DNA of 64,000 nucleotides from Maritimibacter fusiformis (GTDB taxonomy: Bacteria; Pseudomonadota; Alphaproteobacteria; Rhodobacterales; Rhodobacteraceae): assembly GCF_008086115.1 (NCBI RefSeq), contig NZ_VSIY01000017.1, positions 34,458-98,457 of the forward strand, written 5' to 3'. Positions 24,552 to 32,910 of the stretch are shown one piece after another; within the stretch, counting starts at the first letter, position 1; each line of letters starts with the position of its first letter. Below the pieces are notes generated by a model. The model was not told where the DNA came from. It ran no database searches and saw nothing but the letters and a program-made list of their open reading frames with translations. The position numbers and the translations under genes were made by a program.

Positions 24552-25825
24552 TCTACAGTGATAAACAGTACAACGTAGCGAGCGCACAACTGGATAAATT
24601 GAAAGGCGCTTTGGCTGCCGCGAAGGCGCGCGAGACCGACCAAGCATGGCTTAAGCAGGCGGAGATCGCCGCTATAAACAGTCAGATCGCCGAAATCGGG
24701 GCAGAGCTTGCCGAATACGACCTTCTTAAATCCGGTCAAGTCTCGTTCTCGAAAACATACGCACTTGAAGAATTGCCGCGCGTACTTGTGCAGGCGCGCA
24801 TCGCTTCCGGCATGAACCAGACTGACCTTGCCGAGAAGCTTGGCATGAAGCCTCAACAGGTTCAGCGTTACGAAGCAACCGACTACATGGGGGCTAGCCT
24901 TGGGCGGCTGATCGAGATTTCGAAGGCGCTCGGCGTTAAGGCGTCAGGTAGTTTCGAGGGGCCGAAGCAGGCTGGCGGTTCGGTGTTCGTATGGGCCGAT
25001 GCCGACGATATCGTTTGGGGCCAGCTTCCTTACAAGGAGATGATCAAGCGCAAGTGGTTTGACCTGCCGCGCGGTGCAAACCCCGTCGAGCGGGTAAAAG
25101 AGTATTTTCTGCAGTCGGCTGGCCCACAATTTGCCACAGCTCTTCACCGCAAGAAGATGCACAGTGGCAATGCGCCCAACGAGTACGCTCTACTTGCTTG
25201 GCAGGCGCGCGTTCTGGAGAGAGCACGCAGAAAGATCGAAGCGCAAGAGATCGGCCACTTCGAAGTCGATGATCGGTGGATGCCGCAACTGGTGGACCTC
25301 ACCAAGCGCAAGGACGGACCGAAGCGCGCTCGTGATTTGTTGGCCAGCAAGGGAATCGTTTTGATTGTTGAGCGGCACCTTCCGGGGTCATATCTCGACG
25401 GCGCTGCCATGCTAGCAGACGGTGACACGCCGGTCGTTGCACTCACCCTTCGGCATGATCGCCTCGACAACTTCTGGTTCGTACTACTGCACGAACTCGG
25501 TCACGTCTTCTTGCATCTTTTCGACGGCCTGCGCTTTGACTTCTTCGACGAAGAGGGTGGTAGCGACGGCGATGCGATCGAGGCGGAGGCCGACAAATTT
25601 GCACTCGATACTCTGATACCTGGTGATCTGTGGGATCAGTGTCTTTCGCGTTTCGCTTTGTCCGACGAGGCCGTGGAAATTGATGCGGAGACCATCGGTA
25701 TAGATCCGAGCATCATCGCGGGGCGGATCAGGAAGGAGCGCGGCAACTACACGATTCTGAACGATCTGATTGGTCTAGGTCAGGTACGCTCGCAGCTTGA
25801 GGAGGCTGGCGATGATCTTGACTGA
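24548..25825 (+). CDS. XRE-family regulator fused to an ImmA/IrrE-type metalloprotease
   Basis: A 425-residue two-domain protein. An N-terminal helical section (residues 1-70) precedes a helix-turn-helix (about 78-125: VLVQARIASGMNQTDLAEKLGMKPQQVQRYE), then a C-terminal zinc-protease domain with HELGH at about 315-319 and a downstream acidic EAEADKFALDTLIP carrying the third ligand. ImmA/IrrE proteases cleave phage or element repressors after a stress signal; the fusion could cleave itself or a partner to release control. It overlaps the DUF6932-like gene (4 bases) and the beta-family gene (14 bases), so the three form one operon behind the palindrome at 24050. Confidence 0.85.
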   Translation: MIYSDKQYNVASAQLDKLKGALAAAKARETDQAWLKQAEIAAINSQIAEIGAELAEYDLLKSGQVSFSKTYALEELPRVLVQARIASGMNQTDLAEKLGMKPQQVQRYEATDYMGASLGRLIEISKALGVKASGSFEGPKQAGGSVFVWADADDIVWGQLPYKEMIKRKWFDLPRGANPVERVKEYFLQSAGPQFATALHRKKMHSGNAPNEYALLAWQARVLERARRKIEAQEIGHFEVDDRWMPQLVDLTKRKDGPKRARDLLASKGIVLIVERHLPGSYLDGAAMLADGDTPVVALTLRHDRLDNFWFVLLHELGHVFLHLFDGLRFDFFDEEGGSDGDAIEAEADKFALDTLIPGDLWDQCLSRFALSDEAVEIDAETIGIDPSIIAGRIRKERGNYTILNDLIGLGQVRSQLEEAGDDLD

Positions 25826-26897
25826 AGATATGTATGTACCGGCGCTGCGTTGGCGGCAAGGCGAGTATCAGGCGCTTACTCGTCTTGCCACCGCAGCCAA
25901 GGATCGTGTCGTGCCTTACATCACCATTCCCGAAGTAGAGTACGATTTTGAAGCAAGGCAGCCGAAGAAGTCGGTCCACCAGCATGTGCATCCTTTCGCC
26001 GCCCGCTTCAATGCCAAGTGGGGCCGGAGGCCTGCTTGGGTGAGCCTCCATCCCGGCATCGCAAATGAGCGGATGGATGATGGGCGAGATATTCCCGCCT
26101 ACGTGTTTGAGGCTCTTCGTACGACCCAAGCGAATGCGATACCGTCCGTTCCACTTGATGCGACGGCAGCCATCATCACGTCTGTTCGGACAATAGCTGC
26201 GACAGACGGCCTTGGGTCTGCGATCTCTGTCCGACTGGAGGACTTGATGAAGCCTAATGTGCGCGCACGCACTGAGGCGTTGGCAGCGTCTCTCTGTCAA
26301 TCTCTCGACGAAATTGACCTCGTCATTGACCTGGGATCGCCGAACTACGAGCCCTATGCTGCTTTCGCAGGTGCGTTGATTGCGGCCATGCGCAGACTGG
26401 GCGACCTAGACGCCTTCCGGAACTTCATGATGATCGGCACGGCAATTCCTGAGACTTTCAAGGACGTTGCCAAGGGGGCAGACCAATTGCCCCGCCATGA
26501 TTGGCTCTTCTATCAGGCACTGCTTGGGAAGATCCCTGCGGGAATGCGTCGGCCCAACTACGGTGACTACACGATTGTTCATCCTGATTTCAAAGCCTTG
26601 GATATGCGAATGATCAAGGCGGCGGGCAAACTCGTTTACACGACAGCGGGAGATTGGGAAGTTCGCAAGGGAGGAGCATTTAATGATAATCGCTCCCAGA
26701 TGCATGATCATTGTGCGTCGATCGTGGCGTGTGGCAAGTTCGCCGGTGCCGGCTACTCAATTGGCGACGACTACATTGCGAAGTGTGCGGCACATCTGGA
26801 GGGCCCAAGCAATCAGACTCGCTGGAAGGAGGTGGCGATCAATCACCACATCACGCGTGTTCTGGACGACCTCTCCAGCTTTCTCGCCGCGCCATGA
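25812..26897 (+). CDS. Beta-family protein (T4 beta-like; PF14350-type)
   Basis: A 361-residue protein beginning MYVPALRWRQGEYQALTRL, with VVPYITIPEVEYDFE and late GDYTIVHPDFKALDMRMIKAAGKLVYTT and WKEVAINHHITRVLDDL. This pattern matches proteins annotated as beta-family (named after a phage T4 protein); they look like TIM-barrel proteins and recur beside sce7726 nucleases and ImmA-type genes. No activity is established. The start is ATG at 25812 with GAGGAGG 5 bases upstream, inside the end of the XRE gene. Its 3' end overlaps the convergent sce7726 gene by 47 bases. Confidence 0.75.
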   Translation: MILTEDMYVPALRWRQGEYQALTRLATAAKDRVVPYITIPEVEYDFEARQPKKSVHQHVHPFAARFNAKWGRRPAWVSLHPGIANERMDDGRDIPAYVFEALRTTQANAIPSVPLDATAAIITSVRTIAATDGLGSAISVRLEDLMKPNVRARTEALAASLCQSLDEIDLVIDLGSPNYEPYAAFAGALIAAMRRLGDLDAFRNFMMIGTAIPETFKDVAKGADQLPRHDWLFYQALLGKIPAGMRRPNYGDYTIVHPDFKALDMRMIKAAGKLVYTTAGDWEVRKGGAFNDNRSQMHDHCASIVACGKFAGAGYSIGDDYIAKCAAHLEGPSNQTRWKEVAINHHITRVLDDLSSFLAAP

Positions 26898-27447
26898 ATG
26901 AGCGAATTGAAGCAGTGATCTCTCGAACGGTCATCGCTTCGCACAGCATCTCGTAGAGTTGCTTTCTCGGCCGCCGGAGTTCCTTAGGGACGTATCCGGC
27001 CTTGTTTAGCAGTTCTATGACCTCATCTCGCCAGAGGAGATGCGCCATCATGACGGGATCGATCTCGGGGTTGGTGGCCGCATTTCGGAACACCTGAAAA
27101 TTGATACCGCCTCTTGGTCCCTGCTCTGCGGCGATAACACCGCACCAATCGGGTGCGTCGGCGACGATGTTTTCAATATGCTTGGGTGCGGCAACAATCG
27201 TGAGCTTTTGTAGCGTTTGGCGGTAGATTTCGATCTGTGAACCGAGCCGGTCGAGATTATCCTTGGCGCTCTTGATCTCGTAGCCATGAATGCAGCCGTT
27301 GATGACTGCCACGTCCACTCGGCTTTTCGCATGTGCGAGGCCCAGTTCATCTATCACCAATGTATCTGGGTGTGCTTTGTACTTCCGCAGCCGTTTCGCG
27401 TGCAGCGCCTGCCGAATATCTGAATCTTTGGTCAAGGCTGCTGGCAT
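26851..27447 (-). CDS. sce7726-family protein with a PD-(D/E)XK-like nuclease core
   Basis: A 198-residue protein. The core SRVDVAVINGCIHGYEIKSAKDNLDRL has Asp45, Glu57 and Lys59 spaced as in PD-(D/E)XK endonucleases, with Gln71 shortly after. An acidic first helix and a C-terminal helical region (WRDEVIELLNKAGYVPKELRRPRKQLYEMLCE) complete the family pattern. The ATG at 27447 is chosen because it begins the conserved part and a GGGAGG lies upstream; in-frame ATGs at 27495 and 27537 lack ribosome sites. It is convergent with the beta-family gene and lies on the same strand as the virB operon, but hairpins separate it from virB6. A DNA-cutting effector role is inference. Confidence 0.75.
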   Translation of the reverse strand: MPAALTKDSDIRQALHAKRLRKYKAHPDTLVIDELGLAHAKSRVDVAVINGCIHGYEIKSAKDNLDRLGSQIEIYRQTLQKLTIVAAPKHIENIVADAPDWCGVIAAEQGPRGGINFQVFRNAATNPEIDPVMMAHLLWRDEVIELLNKAGYVPKELRRPRKQLYEMLCEAMTVREITASIRSFMARRESWRGRPEHA

Positions 27448-27610
27448 CTCTCGCTTCGTCCTCCCTTCCGCTCTTCTGCCGAAATTCGTGTCCATGGCCA
27501 AGCAAAATTCGCGCCTTCTGCGGATTCCACGACGCATTTGTTCGTTAGAATGTGATTTTCATCAAAAATATCAATGCAGTAATCGTTGAGACTTAACTGG
27601 TCGTTCAGTG

Positions 27611-27656
27611 GCCCCATGGTCGGCCATGGGGCGATAGACGATCCTCCTAGATCGTC
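27611..27656. terminator. Two adjacent hairpins between virB6 and the sce7726 gene
   Basis: GCCCCATGG/CCATGGGGC (27611-27619, 27624-27632, loop TCGG) and GACGATC/GATCGTC (27637-27643, 27650-27656). They lie 84-130 bases beyond the virB6 stop and may end the virB transcript. T tracts are weak, so a regulatory role before the sce7726 gene is an alternative. The rest of the 27448-27739 gap shows no gene. Confidence 0.45.
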
Positions 27657-27739
27657 TTGGAGCCCTTGGTTAAGCACTCGAAGAGCCATAGAAATTTTGA
27701 CAGATTGGCTGAAAGGTTACGAGTTCTTGTCCCCACACG

Positions 27740-28753
27740 CTAGCCGACTAAGCGTTTCGCGCGTTCCGCCATTCTGACGACCTGTGTAGCGGCTGCCCGC
27801 ACGGCCGCTGGACTCTGCACAACACCTCGCCCAATCACTTCTCCAGTATTTAGTGCCCCGATCCGTGACCTCCCTTTGACGCCAGCTGTGTTGAAGAGCC
27901 CGCGCATGACCCCGGTTGTTCCAGCGACAACGGCGGGCGCCGCCGCCACCATGAGGTTCCCCGAGATACCACGCACGATCAGGGGCGTTGCTGCCACAAA
28001 TCCCTTCGCCAGGAAAATCATGACGAAGAACGGCACCAGTGATCCGATGTTGGTTGCCGAGTTCGGATCACCGAGTTGGGCGAGCAGAGAATTCGCCATG
28101 CCGACGACGGTCGAGAACATAGCTGCGATGACGATGGGGTAGAAGGCATAGCTGACCGTCGTCGAGACCCACCTATGGAAGAAGTCCTTGGTCGCGTCGA
28201 AGAGCGACAGTGCGATCATGATCGGAGCAAGACCAAGCATGAGTGTCAGCATCATCTTGGCGAATATGAGGACGATGCCGGTCATGAAGCCAAGGAGGCT
28301 CAAAAGAATAAGCCCGATGCCGCCTAGGATCGCGCCCGTCATCCAGTTCAGGTTGCTGCCGATGGCATTCAGGTACTGGCTGAATTTTTCGATCAGGATG
28401 TCGAATTCGCCGGCAAAGTGTGTGGCTCCGGCTCCGCCGCCGCCAACCGAAGACACCAGTGCGCCAGCGACGTAGTCCAAGCCTCCAATGACTGCGTTTG
28501 CTACTGCATTGAAGTTTGCCCAATTGAAGGCGAACAGACCGATAAGGGTCAGCTTGATCAGGTACCAGAAGAAGTTGGCCCCATCCATGCTGCGGAACTG
28601 GAATGCCATGTTGATGCAGACGCCGATTAGCGAAAGCGTGACCATCAGCAGGACGATCGTGCCGGTATTGCTTGCCACGGCCCCGAACTGGGACTCAGCG
28701 GCATCGACAAGGAACGCGTCTGCCGTTCCGACCATCCAGCTGACGACGCCCAT
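27740..28753 (-). CDS. virB6: Type IV secretion inner-membrane channel protein VirB6
   Basis: A 337-residue polytopic membrane protein with at least five hydrophobic segments (for example IVLLMVTLSLIGVCINMAF, LIKLTLIGLFAFNWANF, ILGGIGLILLSLLGF, LIFAKMMLTLMLGLAPIMIALS and LVPFFVMIFLAKGF) and a central periplasmic loop around the glycine-rich SSVGGGGAGA. This fits TrbL/VirB6 proteins, which form part of the inner-membrane channel. Its ATG overlaps the upstream gene's stop (TAATG). It is the last gene of the minus-strand virB operon, an uncommon but known position after virB11. Confidence 0.88.
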   Translation of the reverse strand: MGVVSWMVGTADAFLVDAAESQFGAVASNTGTIVLLMVTLSLIGVCINMAFQFRSMDGANFFWYLIKLTLIGLFAFNWANFNAVANAVIGGLDYVAGALVSSVGGGGAGATHFAGEFDILIEKFSQYLNAIGSNLNWMTGAILGGIGLILLSLLGFMTGIVLIFAKMMLTLMLGLAPIMIALSLFDATKDFFHRWVSTTVSYAFYPIVIAAMFSTVVGMANSLLAQLGDPNSATNIGSLVPFFVMIFLAKGFVAATPLIVRGISGNLMVAAAPAVVAGTTGVMRGLFNTAGVKGRSRIGALNTGEVIGRGVVQSPAAVRAAATQVVRMAERAKRLVG

Positions 28754-29172
28754 TACCAGTTGCCTTGAGCTTCGCAGATTGTACGCACGCTCGGCTCGAG
28801 TTGCTTCCTTACTTCAATCCAGTCGCGGCGAAACGCTGAATGCTCGGCTTGGCTAAGGCCTGCATACCTTTCATGATATTCGCCATCGGAGCTATCCCAA
28901 GCGGGAAAGCGGGTTTCACAGCTGCAGTCGCCAGATTCAGCGATCTCCTCCCAGGCTCGAATTTCGTACAACTCCATCAAAGCTGCTGCCTTGTAAGCTT
29001 CCCGCGGATTGATTTCGTCCATCCAGGTCGGGCGCGCCGGACGATCGTTGCAGATCCGGTATTGTTGAGGCGACATATCGACCGTGAGATCGTTTGAGAT
29101 CGGAGGCGAAGTCTGCGCCGCAAGGGGGCCCGCCAAGGCGGCAAGCATGAGTGCGAGAATTGGTTTTCGCAT
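28753..29172 (-). CDS. Secreted protein of the virB operon, function unknown
   Basis: A 139-residue protein with a clear signal peptide (MRKPILALMLAALAGPLAAQ) and a mature part containing QQYRICNDRPARP and DCSCETRFPAWDS, with four cysteines that could form disulfides. The ATG at 29172 follows AAGGAAC at a normal distance. It is translationally coupled to virB6 and lies 16 bases after the virB11 stop. Its place suggests a periplasmic helper for VirB6 or the core complex; no named family is recognised. Confidence 0.7.
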   Translation of the reverse strand: MRKPILALMLAALAGPLAAQTSPPISNDLTVDMSPQQYRICNDRPARPTWMDEINPREAYKAAALMELYEIRAWEEIAESGDCSCETRFPAWDSSDGEYHERYAGLSQAEHSAFRRDWIEVRKQLEPSVRTICEAQGNW

Positions 29173-29188
29173 CTGGGGGGTTCCTTTC

Positions 29189-30223
29189 TTACTCAGCGGC
29201 AACGGAGGGGCTCTTGTTGCCTCTGCCGTCGACCGTGTCGAGGTTCAAATCTGTGGTTTGGCCCGGGAGAAAGAACTCGGTGATCCCGCGCGTGCCTTCA
29301 TGGCGGCCTGCCTGAATGATCACGTCGATCGAGCCCTCAATATAATCGATCATGTCGGCGTAGGTCATTGGCACATCGGTTTTCAGGGCGGCGATGGCGA
29401 GGCGGCGAACAGCAAGTTGTGGAGTCTCGGCATGGAGCGTAGTCAGCGATCCACCGTGGCCGGTATTGATTGCCTCGAGAAACGTCATCGCCTCGCGCCC
29501 GCGGACTTCGCCCAGGACGATCCGGTCGGGTCGCATGCGAAGCGTTGAGGCCAAGAGCACATCTGCACTGCGGGCATCCGTGTCCCGGTCCACGATCAAC
29601 GTCACGGCATTGGGCTGCTCGGGGCGCAGCTCGGCCGCCTCCTCGATGGTGATGATCCGCTCTTCGGGCGGGATGAGCGAAAGGATCTTGCGCGCCGCGA
29701 CCGTCTTGCCGGTCGATGTACCGCCCGAAACGATCATGTTGAGCTTGTTCTCGACGCAGAAGCGCAGCGCGGCGTCGATGTCGCCGGAGGCAACCACATC
29801 GCGCAGCGCGGCGTTTCGTTCGCGCCGCAGACCTTCGAGGCTGCGCTCCTTTCCATAGAGGAAGCCGAGCCGGATTGCCTCCAGCGGCAGGGAGGAGAAG
29901 AAGCGCAACGATATTGAAAACCCGCCCTCGACTGCCGGTGGCTGGATCACCTGCGCGCGGATCGGGCGATCTCGATATAGGATCGAGACCGAGACAATGG
30001 GCTTCTTCGTGCTGAGCGTCGTCGAGGCGGCCGAGGCGATCTGGTTGCCGAGGTCCTTGATCTCGGTCTGGCTCAGCGGGCTGCCGAGACCTCGCATGAA
30101 GTGATCGCCCTGGAATTCGCCCCAGACTTGTCCGTCGGGATTGATGCAGATCTCGATCGTGTCGTCGCGCAGGACCTCGGGGCCGAAACGGTCGAGCGAC
30201 GCTTCCAGATAACTTGCAGCCAT
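29189..30223 (-). CDS. virB11: Type IV secretion traffic ATPase VirB11
   Basis: A 344-residue hexameric-type secretion ATPase. Walker A is GGTSTGKT (167-174), followed by the Asp box IITIEEAAELRP, Walker B-like DRIVLGEVRGREAMTFLEAINTGH with the His box, and SLTTLHAETPQLAVRRL. It sits at the cytoplasmic base of the channel and powers pilus building and DNA transfer with VirB4. The ATG at 30223 overlaps no other frame but follows the virB10 stop by one base. Full length for the family. Confidence 0.95.
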   Translation of the reverse strand: MAASYLEASLDRFGPEVLRDDTIEICINPDGQVWGEFQGDHFMRGLGSPLSQTEIKDLGNQIASAASTTLSTKKPIVSVSILYRDRPIRAQVIQPPAVEGGFSISLRFFSSLPLEAIRLGFLYGKERSLEGLRRERNAALRDVVASGDIDAALRFCVENKLNMIVSGGTSTGKTVAARKILSLIPPEERIITIEEAAELRPEQPNAVTLIVDRDTDARSADVLLASTLRMRPDRIVLGEVRGREAMTFLEAINTGHGGSLTTLHAETPQLAVRRLAIAALKTDVPMTYADMIDYIEGSIDVIIQAGRHEGTRGITEFFLPGQTTDLNLDTVDGRGNKSPSVAAE

Positions 30224-30224
30224 G

Positions 30225-31550
30225 TCAGAAAATCTCGAGGTCACGATCAACCATGACCGTGATCCGTGTACCCTGATCGACATGTATCACTGGCCGGATC
30301 GCCAGATAGTCCTGCATCACGCTTTGCGTGCTATCGCGCAGGTCGGTGCCGACATCACTCGCAACATCGGCCGCCGCCTCGCTGTCGATTTGACCCGCTG
30401 CAGCCGCAGGCAAGGCGCCGATCAAGGAGATCAGCGCGGCGGAGCCGAAGCGTTGCGCGAAACGGGTGTCGACAAACCCGGTGGTGCCAGTACGGCCGAG
30501 TTCGTCTCCACCGAAGGCGCTGATCTGCACGGTCTGATTATCGGGCAAGATGATCCGATCCCATGCCACCATGACGCGCGATTGGGCAAGTGCGACATCA
30601 GAGCGGTAGCGCCCGATCAGCCGCGCGCCGCGCGGGATCAGGATACGCGTTCCATCGAAAGAATGGACGTCTTCCGAGACGATGGCGCGGATCGCGCCGG
30701 GCAGTGTGCTGTCGAGGGCCGTCTCTGTCACAGCCTGAATCATGGTGCCCTGAACAACCGTGTTCGATGGGTTCGCGATCACTTCGGCACGTGTCACCTG
30801 TGCTGGTTGCGCGCCCGAACGAACAAAGGCTTCATCTGCATTCAGACGCGCGGCTTCCAGCGTATTCTCCCTATCCGCACCCGCGCCCATCCCGGAGAAC
30901 GCGATCATAGGAGACGCGATGCGCTCTGCGCGGGCCTCAGCTTCGGCTGCGCGCCGCCTTTCGAGTTCGGCCAGCCGCAATTCTTCTTCACTTGGTCCCA
31001 ATGAGGTCGGCTCTGGTGGTGCAAGCCGTGCAAGTTCCAAGTCCATGCGGAGCTGATCCAATTCGCGATCCCGCTCGGTCAGTTGCCGCTCGAGGGCACG
31101 CTGAGCCTCGGCGGATGCTTCCTGTAAGGTGGCAATTTGCGCCGTCAGGTCGGCAATAGCCTGCTCCGCCCCGCTATCCGCGGCCTCGGCCGGTCTTGCG
31201 CGTAGTTCCTCGAGTTCCGCTCTCAATGTCGCAAGACTTTCCATCAGCGCGAGTTCCGACTCGCTCGGACCTGTGTCCGTAGGCGGGGCTTGGCTGGGCT
31301 CTGGGGCAGAAATCGGCGCCAGATCTCCGAATCCGGGGCCGCTGCTCTGGAACTCTTCCGGCGCGGCGGTCGCCATTGGTGTTTCTGCCGACGGCTGCAG
31401 GGCGGCCCACGCCAGACCACCTGCTGCGGCGATGCCGACGACTCCAAGGATCGCGGCAAGCGGCGCAGGCCGCTTGTTGGCCTTCGCTTTGCCCGTCGAA
31501 CCTTCGAGAGCCGCGAGGCGCGCGGCGAGGTCTTCCGTACCTTCGGTCAT
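30225..31550 (-). CDS. virB10: Type IV secretion core-complex protein VirB10
   Basis: A 441-residue protein: short cytoplasmic start, one membrane helix (AILGVVGIAAAGGLAWAAL, about 32-50), a proline-rich then coiled-coil periplasmic linker (about 60-210), and the conserved C-terminal beta-barrel domain with GTMIQAVTETALDSTLPG, ILIPRGARLIGRYRSDV and VQISAFGGDELGRTG. VirB10 spans both membranes and gates the outer pore. The start at 31550 overlaps the virB9 stop (ATGA); a longer frame from 31610 would run into virB9. Confidence 0.95.
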   Translation of the reverse strand: MTEGTEDLAARLAALEGSTGKAKANKRPAPLAAILGVVGIAAAGGLAWAALQPSAETPMATAAPEEFQSSGPGFGDLAPISAPEPSQAPPTDTGPSESELALMESLATLRAELEELRARPAEAADSGAEQAIADLTAQIATLQEASAEAQRALERQLTERDRELDQLRMDLELARLAPPEPTSLGPSEEELRLAELERRRAAEAEARAERIASPMIAFSGMGAGADRENTLEAARLNADEAFVRSGAQPAQVTRAEVIANPSNTVVQGTMIQAVTETALDSTLPGAIRAIVSEDVHSFDGTRILIPRGARLIGRYRSDVALAQSRVMVAWDRIILPDNQTVQISAFGGDELGRTGTTGFVDTRFAQRFGSAALISLIGALPAAAAGQIDSEAAADVASDVGTDLRDSTQSVMQDYLAIRPVIHVDQGTRITVMVDRDLEIF

Positions 31551-32248
31551 GATGTGGCCTGTCCTGCGTCCTGGACGCAAATCACCTCTTCGCCAAGGCG
31601 AAGGACCCATTGTCGGTTGACGCCGGACACGCGGATGACGCCGTCACTCAAGGCCTGGCTGTTCACCGCGCGTTCCCTGCCGTTCGAATATCGGAAGATG
31701 GCGGGCACCGGCGCATTCCGTGCGAACCGGAAATACGTGAAGGTACCATCATCCCAGATGGCCGTCGGCGTGAACTCTTCTCGGGCGCTGACCGCATAGT
31801 TCGCGTTCGGCGCATCGGCCGCAACCGCCCTGGTGGGTTGCACGCGGCTTTCAGGATAGCGGAACTGCACGACATAATGCGGCGTCTCCCGGGCTTCGAC
31901 GACATGGAAGTAGTAGGAGCGGCGGTTGGTGTAGACGGTGATGTTGGTGGCGACGCCAGATGCTGTCGGCTTGATGGCGAAGGCACGGCCACCCGGGACA
32001 CCGTCGAATTGAAACCCGACCGTATCGCCGGCGATGATCGAGCGGATGGTTTCACCCTCACCGAATTCGACTGTGGTGACGCGGGTCAGAGTCGTGACGA
32101 CACGGTAAACTTGGCCTTCAGTCCAGGTCGCGACGCGCACGCGATTGTCATGAGAGCCTGGGCGGGGCGTAGTTTCGGCCAAAGCAGTCGTTCCCGCGAA
32201 CGCGAGAATACTGGCGGCCAGCAGCGCAGAGATTGGAGTGCGAGTCAT
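31547..32248 (-). CDS. virB9: Type IV secretion core-complex protein VirB9
   Basis: A 233-residue periplasmic/outer-membrane protein with a signal peptide ending near residue 24 (AGTTALA-ET). The N-terminal domain has TTLTRVTTVEFGEGETIRSIIAGD; the C-terminal domain has FRFARNAPVPAIFRYSNGRERAVNSQ, the family signature. It pairs with VirB7-type lipoproteins and VirB10 in the outer-membrane core complex. It overlaps virB8 upstream and virB10 downstream by 4 bases each. Confidence 0.95.
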   Translation of the reverse strand: MTRTPISALLAASILAFAGTTALAETTPRPGSHDNRVRVATWTEGQVYRVVTTLTRVTTVEFGEGETIRSIIAGDTVGFQFDGVPGGRAFAIKPTASGVATNITVYTNRRSYYFHVVEARETPHYVVQFRYPESRVQPTRAVAADAPNANYAVSAREEFTPTAIWDDGTFTYFRFARNAPVPAIFRYSNGRERAVNSQALSDGVIRVSGVNRQWVLRLGEEVICVQDAGQATS

Positions 32249-32910
32249 TCGGAACGGTCCGATCGGATGGCATATTGGGTGACGGTGAAACCGAAAGGGT
32301 TTTGCCAGACATCGTCGATCGCGCGGGTCCGCTCGGGCCGGAATTCGAACATCAACGTGGCAGTGAACGATCCATCCTGTACCCCCTGCGGGCTTGTCAG
32401 GCGCTTTCTGAGCCGCACCTGGGCGCGGTTATCGCCAATAAGGGTGATCGATGCGATCTCAACGGCCATCTCGGCTGCCGCCCCATATCGCGTCGGCGGA
32501 TAGCTCTCCTGCCCCGATGTCCACATCGCGCGCATGTTGGCCTCGGCCGATCCGGAAGACTGTGCGAGGACACGGCGGACACGAAGATCGTTGTCGAGCT
32601 GGTTGTAGGTCTCGCGGTCGAGAATGTAGCGGTAGATTTGCGCTTCGATCACGGCAGGACGTTCGGCAAGCGACACGGTTTCAACCGTGGCATTGGGGAG
32701 CGCCATCCCGGTCGCGGGATCGTAGGGGACAACCACGGGAGGCGGCGTCTCGACCATCAGCGCGACAGCCGCAGCTGTCAAACAGCCGAATACACCAAAG
32801 CCTGCTCCAGAAAGGCCGATCATCCGCCAAAGCTGTTCCCGGCGCAGGGCACCGTAGACAAGTTCCTCTTCCACGAGTTCGCGCGCAGTCATCACTCCTG
32901 CCCTACTCAT
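32245..32910 (-). CDS. virB8: Type IV secretion assembly factor VirB8
   Basis: A 221-residue bitopic inner-membrane protein: cytoplasmic residues 1-30, membrane helix about 31-53 (GLSGAGFGVFGCLTAAAVALMV), then a periplasmic NTF2-like domain with VIEAQIYRYILDRETYN and RVRLRKRL. VirB8 helps assemble the channel and the pilus. Its stop overlaps the virB9 start and its start overlaps the virB5 stop, all by ATGA. Confidence 0.93.
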   Translation of the reverse strand: MSRAGVMTARELVEEELVYGALRREQLWRMIGLSGAGFGVFGCLTAAAVALMVETPPPVVVPYDPATGMALPNATVETVSLAERPAVIEAQIYRYILDRETYNQLDNDLRVRRVLAQSSGSAEANMRAMWTSGQESYPPTRYGAAAEMAVEIASITLIGDNRAQVRLRKRLTSPQGVQDGSFTATLMFEFRPERTRAIDDVWQNPFGFTVTQYAIRSDRSE

